DNA of 64,000 nt. Source: Nocardia sienata NBRC 100364 (GTDB lineage: Bacteria; Actinomycetota; Actinomycetes; Mycobacteriales; Mycobacteriaceae). Positions 1 through 9,737 of this stretch are shown one piece after another. The stretch covers positions 42,012 through 106,011 of the forward strand of contig NZ_BDBX01000041.1 in assembly GCF_001613205.1 (NCBI RefSeq), written 5' to 3'. The position numbers and the translations under genes are program-made. The notes under the pieces are model-generated. The model had not been told where the DNA came from. It saw only the letters and a list, made by a program, of their open reading frames with translations, and ran no database searches. Within the stretch, counting starts at the first letter, position 1. Every line of letters begins with the position of its first letter.

Positions 1-1
1 G

Positions 2-3000
2 ATTCTGCCCGAAGTCCCCGATTTCCGGATCCGCCGTCACGACCTCACCACCTCGGCTCGGGAGGCGCGGGAGGACACGCTCGCCGAATTGCGGCGTCGG
101 CTGTCGCACCGGGTGCACCGGCCCGACCGCTGGCCCCTGTTCGATGTGCGGGCCGCGGTATTGGACTCCACCACCATTCGGTTGTTCATCGGCATCGATG
201 CGCTGATCTGCGATGCGGGCAGCTTCCTCGTCCTCGATCGCGACCTACGGATGTACTACACAGACCCGGCCTCGGTGCTGCCGCCGCTGCCGACCCGGTT
301 CGCCGACTACGTGGCACATACCGAGGCTCGTGCCGATTCGGCCGACCGCCACCGGGCGGCCGCGTACTGGCAGGAACGGATGGCCGAGTTGCCCGGCCCG
401 CCGAACCTGCCGACGCATACGCGCACCCAGACCCAGCCCTGGTTCGGCCGGCGGGAGGCCCGGCTCGCGCCGGCCGAATGGCAGCGGCTGCGCAGCCTGG
501 CCGCCGAACACGGTGTGACCCCGTCCGCGGTGCTGCTCACCGCCTACGCGGATGTGCTCGCCGCCTGGGCGGGGCACGACCGGTTCACCTTGGCGCTGAC
601 CCTGATAGACCGGCCGGTGGCCCTGCCCGGTATCGACTCCACGGTTGGCGACTTCACCACCCTGCTGGCCCACGAGGTGGACCGCGCCGGTGCGGGGTCG
701 TTCACCGAACGCGCTGCGCGCACCCAGCGGCGACTGTTCGACGATATCGATCACCGCGAATACTCGGCCCTGGATGTGCTGGCCGAACTGTCCACCCGCA
801 CCGGGCAGCGACAGCTGCTGCCGGCCGTGTTCACCAGCGCCCTCGACGTGGTCGAACTGGTCGGCGGCGCGCCTGATCTGGAGTGGGCCGGCCGGATCGT
901 GCACGGAGTGAGCCAAACTCCGCAGGTGTGGCTCGACCACCAGGCGTTCGTGCACGCCGACGGCCTGCAATTGCAGTGGGATGTACTCGAAACCGTGCTC
1001 GATCCCGTGGCGGCCGATACCGCGTTCGCCTCCTACGTGGAGTGGTTGCGCCGGCTCGTCGCGGATCCGCAGGCGTGGACCGCCGCCGATGCCGGCGCCG
1101 CCCGAACGGGCCAGGACGAAGAGGTCACCGAGGTCGTCGGTGACATCTGGAATCAGGCGCTCGGTCTGGACTCCGCAGTGGTGCGCCCCGACTCCACTTT
1201 CGTGAGCCTGGGAGGTGATTCGGTGCTGGCGGTCCGGATGGCCACCATGGTCCGCACCAGGCTCGGTGTCGCGGTCCCTGTGGCCGATCTCGTGGGCGAT
1301 CTGTCCTTCGCCGAACTCGTGGTACTGATCGACGAGCGCCGCGCCGGTATCTCGGCCGCCGCCGTCGAACTGGTCCGTCAAGACGATCCGACCGCGCCCT
1401 TCCCGCTGACGCCCTTGCAGCAGGCGTATTGGGTGGGCCAGCAGCACGGATACGCCCTGAGCTACGACTCGGCACACAACTATGTCGACTTCCGGCTCGC
1501 GGGTATCGATCCCACCCTCTTGGACACGGCGGTGCGCCGGCAGGTGGAGCGCCAGCCCATGCTCCGGGCGATCCTGCTTCCCGACGGTACCCAGCAGATA
1601 CTGCCGGACGATGATCCGCGACTGTCCGCGCTGCCCATCACGCATCTCGATATGCGTGATGCGAACATCAGCGAGATCGATCGGCAACTGGCCCGGATTC
1701 GCGCCGCGCTGCAGCGTAGCGGTCCGCGGATGGACCCGTGGCCGTTCGCCGTGACCGCCGTACGGCTACCCGGCGACGAACTGAGCCTGCATATCGTGTG
1801 CAGTCTGCTCGTGGCCGACGGGTGGTCGGTGCAGTTGATGTTCACCGAGCTGTTCACCTATCTCGACGACCCGAACACGGTCCTGCCCCCACTGACCGCC
1901 CACTTCGGCGACTACGTCGAGACCATCACGCGCCAGCGCGACGAGCCAGAGTGGCAGTCACAGCGCGACTGGTGGTGGGAGCGGATCGATGATCTGCCCC
2001 CGGCGCCTGCCCTGCCCTTCGCGGTGCCGTTCGACCAGGTCCGGCCGGAGGCGCTGGAACGCCGGGAATTCCGGGTGACCGGTGCGCAGATGGCGGTACT
2101 GCGCAAATACTGCGCCGAATACAGCATCACACCGACAGCCGCCTTCGCCACCTGCTGGTCTCTGGCCCTGGCCCGGCTCGCCGGGCACCGCCGGTTCCTG
2201 CTGAATGTGCTGTACCTCAATCGGCTGCACCTGCCCCGCGATCTCGATCACGCCATCGGTCCCTACGCGGGTACCGTGCTGCTCGATATCGCCCTGCCCG
2301 AGCGGCCGACGTTCCTCGACGCCGCCCGGCATGTGCAAGAAGCCACCGCCACGATGCTCGACCACGGCCAAGTCGCCGGCGTGGAGGTACTGCGGGAACT
2401 CGCCCGGCGCCGTCGCGACACCGCGCCGCAGGCACCGGTCGTCTTCCACAGCACCCTCGGGCTCCACCCACCGGGCGGTACCCCGGACACGGTGGAGGTG
2501 CGCCAATTCTATCAACGCGTACGCACACCGCAGGTGGCGCTGGATATGCAGGTATTCCAATGGGATTGGGACGATTCGGTGGCGGTGAATCTGGATGCTG
2601 TCGCGGAGCTGTTCCCATCGGGCGTGCTCGACACACTGTTCGCGGACGTGTGCGACAACGTGACCGCGCTTGTCGAACGGCCGGACACCTGGCTGGCGAC
2701 AGTGAGCGTGCCCCAGATGGCACAACCGGCTCGGCGTAGCGACGCACCTGCTGTGGCGCCGGTCGGTGGTGCGCCCGCGACCGGCACCGAACGGGCCATC
2801 GCCGAAATCTGGCAGCGGATTGTCGATGTCTCCGGCGAAATCGACCGCGGCACCGACTTCTTCACAGTCGGAGGAGACTCCGTCAACGCCATCCGCATGC
2901 TCAACCGGATACGTGACGAACTGGGCCTGGTGGTGACACCCCGCGAGTTCCTCGCCGATCCGACCTTGGCCGCCGTAGCCTCCGTGGCACGCCCCGAGTC

Positions 3001-3880
3001 ACCGCGACCGCCGGTTCCGCGTGACTGTCTGGTGCCGCTGCGCGATGGCACCGGCCGGCCGTTGTTCCTGATCCACCCCACCGGCGGCGATGTCCTCTGC
3101 TATCTCGACCTGGTGCGGACGCTCGATACCCGCGGACCGGTGATAGGGGTCCAGGACCCGGAGCTCGCCGGAGCGCCGGGACCGGAAACCATCGCTGAGA
3201 TGGCGCAGGTGTACGAAGCGGTGATACGTGCCGAGCAGCCGGTCGGCCCCTACCGCGTCGGCGGTTGGTCGATGGGCGGAATCCTCGCCCATGAAGTGGC
3301 TCGGCGCTTGCGGGCCGCGGGCGCGACCGTCGAGGCGCTCGTCCTGATCGACTCGAACATCGCCGACCGGATCCACCATGTCGACGGCTCCCGGTTCTGG
3401 ACGCGCTACCTCGGGTCGATGGCCGCGTTCCTCGATCTGGAGATCGGCATGGATATTGTCGAGGCCGAGTTCGATCGCAGCCCCGACGAACAGCAACGCG
3501 CCGAAATCCGGAGAAGGCTCGCGGCCGCCGGGCTCGTCGATCGCGCGAATCCGGCCGACCAGCGGCTCAAGGAAGACATCTTCCGCCGGCATCTGCGGGC
3601 ACTCGGCAGTCACCACACCGGGGACCTGGACGGTGACGGACTCGAACTGTTGCTCGTACGGGCCGATATTCCGGCCCCGCACAACTCCGGCGTCGGGATG
3701 GGCGTCGACGACTGCGGTGACCTGTCGGACCTCGGGTGGGCCGCGTACACCGGCGTCCCCATCGACAACAGGCCGGTCGCGGCGCATCACTACGCGCTGC
3801 TGCGGCCGCCGGCCGTCGCGACGGTCGCCCACTTGATCTCGGAAATGCTGTCCGGACTGAACGATTCGGAGAAATCGTGA
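2..3880 (+). CDS. NRPS, C-terminal part: (Cy)-PCP-Cy-PCP-TE (5' end outside window)
   Basis: The reading frame is open from base 2, so the true start lies upstream. Domains in order: end of a heterocyclization (Cy) domain with intact DALICDAGS (DxxxxDxxS, nt 197-223), VGDFTT and VFTS motifs; a carrier domain (LGGDSVLAVRM); a second Cy-like domain opening with FPLTPLQQAYWVGQ; a second carrier domain (VGGDSVNAIRM); and a type I thioesterase (GWSMGG, Ser near nt 3269). There is no adenylation domain in this part, so amino acids must be loaded by a domain upstream or in trans. Cy domains condense and cyclodehydrate Cys/Ser/Thr into thiazolines/oxazolines, as in yersiniabactin and mycobactin-type siderophores. 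The second Cy lacks canonical residues: SLLVADGWS instead of DxxxxDxxS, IGPYAG instead of VGDFT, VFHS instead of VFTS. Its stop overlaps the next gene by GTGA. Confidence 0.9.
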   Translation: MLPEVPDFRIRRHDLTTSAREAREDTLAELRRRLSHRVHRPDRWPLFDVRAAVLDSTTIRLFIGIDALICDAGSFLVLDRDLRMYYTDPASVLPPLPTRFADYVAHTEARADSADRHRAAAYWQERMAELPGPPNLPTHTRTQTQPWFGRREARLAPAEWQRLRSLAAEHGVTPSAVLLTAYADVLAAWAGHDRFTLALTLIDRPVALPGIDSTVGDFTTLLAHEVDRAGAGSFTERAARTQRRLFDDIDHREYSALDVLAELSTRTGQRQLLPAVFTSALDVVELVGGAPDLEWAGRIVHGVSQTPQVWLDHQAFVHADGLQLQWDVLETVLDPVAADTAFASYVEWLRRLVADPQAWTAADAGAARTGQDEEVTEVVGDIWNQALGLDSAVVRPDSTFVSLGGDSVLAVRMATMVRTRLGVAVPVADLVGDLSFAELVVLIDERRAGISAAAVELVRQDDPTAPFPLTPLQQAYWVGQQHGYALSYDSAHNYVDFRLAGIDPTLLDTAVRRQVERQPMLRAILLPDGTQQILPDDDPRLSALPITHLDMRDANISEIDRQLARIRAALQRSGPRMDPWPFAVTAVRLPGDELSLHIVCSLLVADGWSVQLMFTELFTYLDDPNTVLPPLTAHFGDYVETITRQRDEPEWQSQRDWWWERIDDLPPAPALPFAVPFDQVRPEALERREFRVTGAQMAVLRKYCAEYSITPTAAFATCWSLALARLAGHRRFLLNVLYLNRLHLPRDLDHAIGPYAGTVLLDIALPERPTFLDAARHVQEATATMLDHGQVAGVEVLRELARRRRDTAPQAPVVFHSTLGLHPPGGTPDTVEVRQFYQRVRTPQVALDMQVFQWDWDDSVAVNLDAVAELFPSGVLDTLFADVCDNVTALVERPDTWLATVSVPQMAQPARRSDAPAVAPVGGAPATGTERAIAEIWQRIVDVSGEIDRGTDFFTVGGDSVNAIRMLNRIRDELGLVVTPREFLADPTLAAVASVARPESPRPPVPRDCLVPLRDGTGRPLFLIHPTGGDVLCYLDLVRTLDTRGPVIGVQDPELAGAPGPETIAEMAQVYEAVIRAEQPVGPYRVGGWSMGGILAHEVARRLRAAGATVEALVLIDSNIADRIHHVDGSRFWTRYLGSMAAFLDLEIGMDIVEAEFDRSPDEQQRAEIRRRLAAAGLVDRANPADQRLKEDIFRRHLRALGSHHTGDLDGDGLELLLVRADIPAPHNSGVGMGVDDCGDLSDLGWAAYTGVPIDNRPVAAHHYALLRPPAVATVAHLISEMLSGLNDSEKS

Positions 3881-4599
3881 CCGACGATTATGCCGCGGCT
3901 GCGGAGTTCTATGACCTCATGGCCACCCCCTACGTGGTCGCGGTAGAACCGGTGCTGACCCGGTTGCTGTCCGAAGTGGACACGATTGCCGGCCCCGTGA
4001 CCGATATCGGGGCGGGCACCGGACTGTCCACCGTGCTCGTCGCCGAGGCCCTGCCCGACGCCCGGATCGTGGCGGTCGAACCCGCGGCCGCGATGCGGGC
4101 CGTGCTGCTGTCGCGACTGGCTGCTCGCAGAGACCTGCGCGAACGGATCACAGTGCTACCCAGCGGGTTCCTCGAGACCCCGCTGCCGCAGCAGTGCGCG
4201 GCGGTGGTGGCGCTCGGAGTGATCGGGCATTTCGATACCGCCACCCGTCCGCGGGTATGGGCCGCGATCGCCGCCGCGCTCGCCGCCGGCGGTGACGCGG
4301 TGGTCGAGGTGCAGCGCCCCGGCGGGGTCGATTCCTCACCGGAACGGCGCTACACCACCGCCCGGGCCGGTGACCTGCGTTACGAAGGTTGGAGCCGAGC
4401 CGATCCGGTGGACGCGGAGTCACTGATCTGGCGGATGACCTACCGCACCTACCGAGGTGAAGACCTGATGCAGGAGGTCCACACCGAACACCACGTCTGG
4501 CCGGCGGACGCCGATCGGCTGACCGCCGAGGCGCGCACAGCCGGACTACGTCAGGTCGACCTCGACGAGGCGACCGGTCTGTTGCGGTTCACCCGCTGA
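3877..4599 (+). CDS. class I SAM-dependent methyltransferase
   Basis: 240-residue Rossmann-fold methyltransferase. The SAM motif I is visible as VTDIGAGTGLST near residues 40-52, with an acidic residue ending strand 2 (VAVEPAAAM). The GTG start overlaps the NRPS stop (GTGA) and has GGAG upstream, so it is translationally coupled to the synthetase and probably modifies the NRPS product or a bound intermediate. The acceptor atom (O, N or C) cannot be read from sequence. It is one of three methyltransferases in this block. Confidence 0.85.
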   Translation: MTDDYAAAAEFYDLMATPYVVAVEPVLTRLLSEVDTIAGPVTDIGAGTGLSTVLVAEALPDARIVAVEPAAAMRAVLLSRLAARRDLRERITVLPSGFLETPLPQQCAAVVALGVIGHFDTATRPRVWAAIAAALAAGGDAVVEVQRPGGVDSSPERRYTTARAGDLRYEGWSRADPVDAESLIWRMTYRTYRGEDLMQEVHTEHHVWPADADRLTAEARTAGLRQVDLDEATGLLRFTR

Positions 4600-4668
4600 T
4601 ATTCACCCGGATCCCCGGACCCGGAGCCGCAGCCGCTCCGCACCAATCGAGCCACAGAGGACATTGCA

Positions 4669-5874
4669 ATGACCGATGACGCCACCACAGCGGTACTCGC
4701 CGCGGTCGGTGACCTGCTGCCGACCTTGAGCAAGCGTGCCCGCGACACCGAAGAGGCCCGGCGGATCCCGGCGGAATCCCTCACGGAGTTGACCGCCACC
4801 GGATTCTTCGGTCTGCTCCGGCCCGAAAGGCAAGGCGGGCACCAAGCGCACCCGGCCCACTTCTACACCGCAGTGACCGACCTGGCCTCGGCCTGCGGTT
4901 CCACTGGATGGGTGGCCGCGGTGCTCGGTGTATCGCAGTGGAATCTGGCGCTGTTCGACCTCCGGGCCCAGGACGACGTCTGGAGTGCCGGTCCCGATAC
5001 GGCGATCTGCTCCTCATACGCAATGACCGGCACCGCCGTTCCCGTCGAGGGCGGCTACCGGCTCCGTGGTAGTTGGGGTTTCGCGTCCGGATGTGACCAC
5101 GCCCGGTGGGCACTGCTGGGTGCGCGGGTGATCGTCGACGGGGAACCGGTGGATTCGGGTACCTTCCTCGTGCCCGCCGACGACTACACCATCACCGATG
5201 TGTGGCAGGCCGTCGGACTGCGTGGCACCGGAAGCAACGATATCGTCGTCGACGATATCTTCGTGCCCGCCCACCGGATGCTCGGCTCCGACGCAGTTAC
5301 CGCGTGCCGCACACCCGGACAGCAGTTCAACGGCGGCCCGCTGTACCGGATCCCGTTCGGCTGCCTGCACACCAGCGCTATCACCGCAGCCGTCGTGGGC
5401 ATGGCTCGCGGCGGTTACCGGGCCCATCTCGAACAGCAACACGACCGCGTCCGCGCGGCGCTGCCCGGTGATGCGCGTAAGGACACCGGGTACACCGGTG
5501 ACGCCTTCCGGGACGATCCCGCCACGTTGGAACGGATCGCTTTCGCCGCCACCGAGATCGACGCGGCCTGGCGGCAACTGACACAGAATATCGACGATCT
5601 ACACCGCCTGGCGGCGGCGGAGCGACCGATCGGACCACGTGAGCGGCTACGGCTACGCCGCGATCAGGTCCGCGGCACCGAACGCGCCGTGGCCGCGATC
5701 GACCGGCTCTTCGAGAACTCCGGTGGTCGCGCGTTGCGACCCGACAGCACAGTCCAGCGCTTCTGGCGCGATGTGCACGCCGCACGCGCGCACGCCGCCA
5801 ACGACCCCGAACGCGTCTATCGGATGTTCGCCGCGTCCGAGCTGGCAGCGCTGTCCGAGGCGCGGACCTCATGA
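4669..5874 (+). CDS. acyl-CoA dehydrogenase-fold flavin monooxygenase/dehydrogenase
   Basis: 401 residues of the acyl-CoA dehydrogenase superfamily, closest in style to reduced-flavin-dependent hydroxylases (HsaA / p-hydroxyphenylacetate hydroxylase C2 type). Supporting stretches are GSTGWVAAVLG, the central RGSWGFASGCDHARW and VGLRGTGSNDIVVDDIFVP. The C-terminal half is helical and lacks the catalytic-Glu context of true acyl-CoA dehydrogenases. Such proteins use FMNH2/FADH2 from a separate reductase, and none is encoded next to it. RBS AGAGGA precedes the ATG. It probably hydroxylates or oxidizes the NRPS product or an aromatic starter; a plain dehydrogenase role remains possible. Confidence 0.75.
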   Translation: MTDDATTAVLAAVGDLLPTLSKRARDTEEARRIPAESLTELTATGFFGLLRPERQGGHQAHPAHFYTAVTDLASACGSTGWVAAVLGVSQWNLALFDLRAQDDVWSAGPDTAICSSYAMTGTAVPVEGGYRLRGSWGFASGCDHARWALLGARVIVDGEPVDSGTFLVPADDYTITDVWQAVGLRGTGSNDIVVDDIFVPAHRMLGSDAVTACRTPGQQFNGGPLYRIPFGCLHTSAITAAVVGMARGGYRAHLEQQHDRVRAALPGDARKDTGYTGDAFRDDPATLERIAFAATEIDAAWRQLTQNIDDLHRLAAAERPIGPRERLRLRRDQVRGTERAVAAIDRLFENSGGRALRPDSTVQRFWRDVHAARAHAANDPERVYRMFAASELAALSEARTS

Positions 5875-7217
5875 CCGAACAGCTGATCTCCGTGCTCGCT
5901 CGACACCCCTGGGTGGGTTCGGCGCAGTGGGACCGGAAACACGGCGCTCTGATGGTCCGCCCGACCGCGGGCGCAGTGGCCGTGCGACCGGCTCCCGGGG
6001 CCCTGGTCACCGAGTACCTCGAGCACTGGCGACATGTCTATGAATTCGTGTACTCGTCCGACGAGCTCCGGCACGGCGACGACCTCGATCTCTCGGGCTG
6101 GCGGGCCTCCGACACCGGTGCGCCGTTCCCCAGCGCACACATGCTCGAATGGATCGAGCACGCCGTCGGGCTCGTGCGTCGCGGGAACCCGCGATTCGTT
6201 CTCGAAATCGGCTGCGGCAGCGGACTGCTGGCACACCGCCTGCGCACGTTCACCCGAAGCTATGTGGGACTCGACCCGGCCGGACCGGTCGTGCAGCGGT
6301 TACGCGCGCGGCGGCTACCGAACGTATCGGTAGTGCAGGCCGCCGCGCACCACCTCACCGACGTCCGAGTGACAGCCGCGATAGAGCAGCTGGCTCCGCA
6401 CGGCCGACCGGACTGCATACTCCTCAACAGCGTCACCCAATGCTTCCCCGACGAGCGCTATCTCACCGCGGTGCTCGACGACGCGCTCGACCTGGTGGCA
6501 CCCGGAGGCGCCGTCGTCATCGGCGATATCCGCAACCTTGCCACCGCCTACGATTTCGCCCGATGGCTGGAGCAGGCCCTCGGTCCCGGTCGCAGCGCCG
6601 AGGAGATCGACCGGTGCGCCGCAGCGCGCGTGGACGCAGACGAGGAACTGCTCTGTGATCCCCGGATCTTCGCCGGCCTCGCTCGCCGACATCCGCGATC
6701 GGTGCGCGCCACCTATTACGCCAAGCCCATGCGAGCCGATACCGAACTCACCCGATACCGGTACGACGTGGTGTTGACCGTCGACGCCCCCTCATCGGCG
6801 CCGGCCCGGAAGACCCTGTGGCGGGATCTGCCCGCCCGCGACACCGCCGGGCGGCTCCGCGCGCTCGCCGATTCGGTACGACGGGAAGCGACCCTGGTCA
6901 CCGGTATTCCGAACGCGCTGCTCGACCACGAATCCGCGGAAGCTGTCGAACCGGCCAGGGTCGCGGCGGTGCTCCCGGCCGGCTACGCGGTACTCCTGGA
7001 CTCCGCCGACGGCCGACTGCTCGCGGTCGGCCGCCCCGAACACCAGCCGGACCCGACCGCCTGGCCCGACGATCCACCGCACGCGCGCTGCAACAACCCG
7101 TTCACGCGATATCTGCGACGCAGGATGCCGGAAGTGCTCACCGACTACCTCGAATTGCTCACCACCGCGCCGTCGCTCCCGCCCATTGCTGTCGTCCAGG
7201 AGTCCGCTGCCGCATGA
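5871..7217 (+). CDS. NRPS-type standalone N-methyltransferase-like protein
   Basis: 448 residues. The middle is like the methyltransferase domain usually embedded in NRPS adenylation domains: DLSGWRASDTG, MLEWIEHAV, then SAM motif VLEIGCGSGLLAHRL (about residues 105-120) and VGLDPAG. The region after it (ILLNSVTQCFPDERYL, GDIRNL) also follows that family. Here it is a free protein with extra N-terminal (about 75 residues) and C-terminal extensions. Start ATG overlaps the upstream stop by 4 nt and its own stop overlaps the next start (ATGA), so it is part of a coupled operon. Likely acts on carrier-bound aminoacyl or peptidyl intermediates; this is inferred from family. Confidence 0.85.
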   Translation: MTEQLISVLARHPWVGSAQWDRKHGALMVRPTAGAVAVRPAPGALVTEYLEHWRHVYEFVYSSDELRHGDDLDLSGWRASDTGAPFPSAHMLEWIEHAVGLVRRGNPRFVLEIGCGSGLLAHRLRTFTRSYVGLDPAGPVVQRLRARRLPNVSVVQAAAHHLTDVRVTAAIEQLAPHGRPDCILLNSVTQCFPDERYLTAVLDDALDLVAPGGAVVIGDIRNLATAYDFARWLEQALGPGRSAEEIDRCAAARVDADEELLCDPRIFAGLARRHPRSVRATYYAKPMRADTELTRYRYDVVLTVDAPSSAPARKTLWRDLPARDTAGRLRALADSVRREATLVTGIPNALLDHESAEAVEPARVAAVLPAGYAVLLDSADGRLLAVGRPEHQPDPTAWPDDPPHARCNNPFTRYLRRRMPEVLTDYLELLTTAPSLPPIAVVQESAAA

Positions 7218-8602
7218 CCACCATCACACCTTCGAGCTATCTCACCGAACTCCGCTCCGCCTGCCGAGGTGCCGTCCTGACACCGGGCGAACCAGGCTAT
7301 GACCGGGCCAGGCAGCGATGGAACTCGGTGATCGACCAACGACCGGCAGCGGTTGTCCGATGTACCCGGGTCCTGGACGTCCGGGCAGCGGTCACCACTG
7401 CCCAGCACCACGGGTTACCCGTCTCGGTACGTGGCGGCGGACACGAAGTCGCGCAGCATCCCGCTGCCGACGGCTCCCTGCTGCTGGACCTTTCGGGCCT
7501 GAAAACCGTCACCATCGACCCGTCCACCCGGAGAGCCGTCGTCGGGGCGGGTGTCACGTGGGCCGAATTCGACCGTGTCTGCCATCGGCACGGGCTGGCC
7601 GTGACCGGAGCGGACGTGTCCACGGTCGGCGTGGTCGGCTCCACGCTCTGCGGTGGCAGCGGCTGGCTCCAGCGCATCGCCGGATTCACCTGCGACAGCG
7701 TTCGCTCCGCGCAGGTTGTGCTGGCCGACGGACGCCTCGTGCACACGAACGGCGACCACCATCCGGACCTGCTGTGGGCGCTTCGTGGTGGCGGGGGCAA
7801 CTTCGGTGTCGTGGTCGCGCTCGAGCTCGAGCTCTACCCGATCCGACAGGTGCACGCGGGCACACTACTGTTCCGGCTCGACCGAGGGCCGGGTGTCTTC
7901 CGAACTTTCCAGGAGCTGTGCGCCGAGGCGTCCGACGAAATGGCGTTGCGCGCCACTCTGCTGCACTGGCCACCCACCGCGCCGGAAGGACCGCCCATGG
8001 CCGCGGTCACCGTCGCCCACTTCGGCGCCGACGACCGAGCGCGAACGGAACTGACAGCGTTGCGCCGATTGGGCGAGCCGGAACTCGATCTCATCCGCCC
8101 GGTGACCTATCCAGAGCTGCAACGCAACACCGAACAGGCGTTCCACGAAGGACACGGCACCGCGACCGGCACCGAGTGGCTCCGCGCATTCGACGATGAT
8201 GCCGTCGACGCGCTCGTCGATCTCGCGGCGCGGATGCCGACTCCGTACTCACTGGTCTCGGTCCATCGACTCGGCGGCGTCCTGCAGCGTATGCCGCCGG
8301 ATGCGACCGCGTTCGGCTACCACGACGCCGCCTACCACGCGGTCATGTTCTCCGGTGGCCCCGCCGGGACCGACCTCACCGCTTCCCGCGCCTGGATCGC
8401 CGAGGTGGTGGAGGCACTGCAAGGATGCTCTGCAGGCGGTCCCTATATCGGAATCCTCGACGACACCGCCACACCCGAGCGTGTGCGCCGTGCCTACCAT
8501 CCCGCGTCCTATGCCCAATTGCAGCGGGTGAAGGCTCGTTACGATCCCGGAAACACATTCCGGTGCAATCACAACATCCCACCGCTGAACGAGGCACCGT
8601 GA
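7214..8602 (+). CDS. FAD-linked oxidoreductase, berberine-bridge-enzyme family
   Basis: 462 residues with the PCMH-type FAD domain at the N terminus: SVRGGGHEV carries the histidine used for 8-alpha-histidyl FAD attachment, followed by GVTWAEFDRVCHRHGL and LRGGGGNFGVV. The C-terminal substrate domain ends in FRCNHNIPP, typical of the family. In bicovalent members a Cys sits just before TVGVGG; here the position reads ADVSTVGVVG, so only mono-covalent flavin is expected. These enzymes couple substrate oxidation to O2 reduction. In this cluster one possible job is oxidizing a ring, for example thiazoline to thiazole, but that is speculation. It overlaps both neighbours by ATGA/GTGA. Confidence 0.88.
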   Translation: MTTITPSSYLTELRSACRGAVLTPGEPGYDRARQRWNSVIDQRPAAVVRCTRVLDVRAAVTTAQHHGLPVSVRGGGHEVAQHPAADGSLLLDLSGLKTVTIDPSTRRAVVGAGVTWAEFDRVCHRHGLAVTGADVSTVGVVGSTLCGGSGWLQRIAGFTCDSVRSAQVVLADGRLVHTNGDHHPDLLWALRGGGGNFGVVVALELELYPIRQVHAGTLLFRLDRGPGVFRTFQELCAEASDEMALRATLLHWPPTAPEGPPMAAVTVAHFGADDRARTELTALRRLGEPELDLIRPVTYPELQRNTEQAFHEGHGTATGTEWLRAFDDDAVDALVDLAARMPTPYSLVSVHRLGGVLQRMPPDATAFGYHDAAYHAVMFSGGPAGTDLTASRAWIAEVVEALQGCSAGGPYIGILDDTATPERVRRAYHPASYAQLQRVKARYDPGNTFRCNHNIPPLNEAP

Positions 8603-9720
8603 CCGGCGACGAGACACTCGCCATCGCGCGGCGGGCCGCCGAATCGGTCGCGTATTTCGATGCCCGCCAGTGCCTCGCCGCCCGCGCGGACCTCGATCTG
8701 TTCGGTGTGCGGGCAATGGCAGCAGTACTGCGCCCCGCGCTGGCGGGGCCCGAGCCACGCACCGAGGAAGACCTCGCCGCCATACTGAAGGTTGCGTCGC
8801 GGCACCGTTGGGTGCTGCGGCGCTGGCTCGCCCTGCTCAGCGAGCACGGATGGCTGGAACACCGGGAGAACCGGGGATTCGCCTCGTTGCGGGCGATACC
8901 TACTCCCGCGCGACCGCAGCTCGAGCGGGTCTGCGCCGATATCGGCTTTCCCGCACAGCTCTCACGGTTCTTCGCCGACGCCAACCGGCATGCCCTCGAG
9001 CTGCTGCAGGACCGGGTGCTGGCGCAGGAACTGTTGTTCCCCGGCGGCGACCTCCGCACGGCCGATGCGGCGTACCGGGACAATCCGGTGAATCAGTACC
9101 TCAACGCCGCAGCCGCCGGGGTGATCACACGAGCGGTGGACGAGCTCTCCGGCGATCGTCACCCGGTGCGGATCCTCGAACTCGGCGCCGGGGTCGGCGG
9201 CACCACCGCGGATCTCCTTCCGCAACTCGACGGCCGCCCGGTGGAATACCATTTCACCGATGTGTCGTCGTTCTTCCTCGACGCCGCCCGCACCCGTTTC
9301 GCGCATTACCCAGCGCTGCGGTTCGCCTTGTTGGACCTCAATGCCGAACTCCCACGGCCCCGATCCTTCGATATCGTGCTGGCCGCCAATGTGCTGCACA
9401 ATGCCCACCACTGCCGAGCTGCCCTGCGCCGACTACGCGACTTGCTCCGGCCAGGCGGACATCTACTGGTGATCGAGTCCTGCCGGGAACACCCCCAACT
9501 GCTCACCTCGATGCACTTCCTGATGTCACCGCGTACCGGGGGAGTACGCCCCGGCGTCGACGATGTGCGCGCGGGCTCCGACCGCATCTTCTTGACCGAA
9601 TCCCAATGGCGGGCCGAACTCGTCGCTGCCGATCTCGCGCCCTGGCTTATTCTGCCCGGGCCGGAGCAGCCGCTGGCCGTGCACGGCCAGCGGATCTTCG
9701 CCGCCCGGACACCGCACTGA
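8599..9720 (+). CDS. SAM methyltransferase of PKS/NRPS (yersiniabactin-type) family
   Basis: 373 residues. An N-terminal helical part of about 140 residues (winged-helix-like, with a PGGDLRTADAAYRDNPVNQYLN stretch) precedes the SAM fold ILELGAGVGGTTADLLPQL and YHFTDVSSFFLDAARTRF. The same layout occurs in methyltransferase domains of hybrid synthases such as those for yersiniabactin. The GTG start overlaps the upstream stop (GTGA). C-methylation of a thiazoline-type or acyl intermediate is a reasonable guess from relatives; the target is unknown. Confidence 0.85.
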   Translation: MTGDETLAIARRAAESVAYFDARQCLAARADLDLFGVRAMAAVLRPALAGPEPRTEEDLAAILKVASRHRWVLRRWLALLSEHGWLEHRENRGFASLRAIPTPARPQLERVCADIGFPAQLSRFFADANRHALELLQDRVLAQELLFPGGDLRTADAAYRDNPVNQYLNAAAAGVITRAVDELSGDRHPVRILELGAGVGGTTADLLPQLDGRPVEYHFTDVSSFFLDAARTRFAHYPALRFALLDLNAELPRPRSFDIVLAANVLHNAHHCRAALRRLRDLLRPGGHLLVIESCREHPQLLTSMHFLMSPRTGGVRPGVDDVRAGSDRIFLTESQWRAELVAADLAPWLILPGPEQPLAVHGQRIFAARTPH

Positions 9721-9737
9721 CCCGAGGATTGCTCGCC

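Noticed and set aside
245..1687. 480-codon open frame on the minus strand opposite the NRPS gene
   Set aside because: Lies wholly inside a domain-confirmed NRPS, has Arg/His/Gly-rich low-complexity composition and no family features; typical antisense open frame of high-GC DNA.
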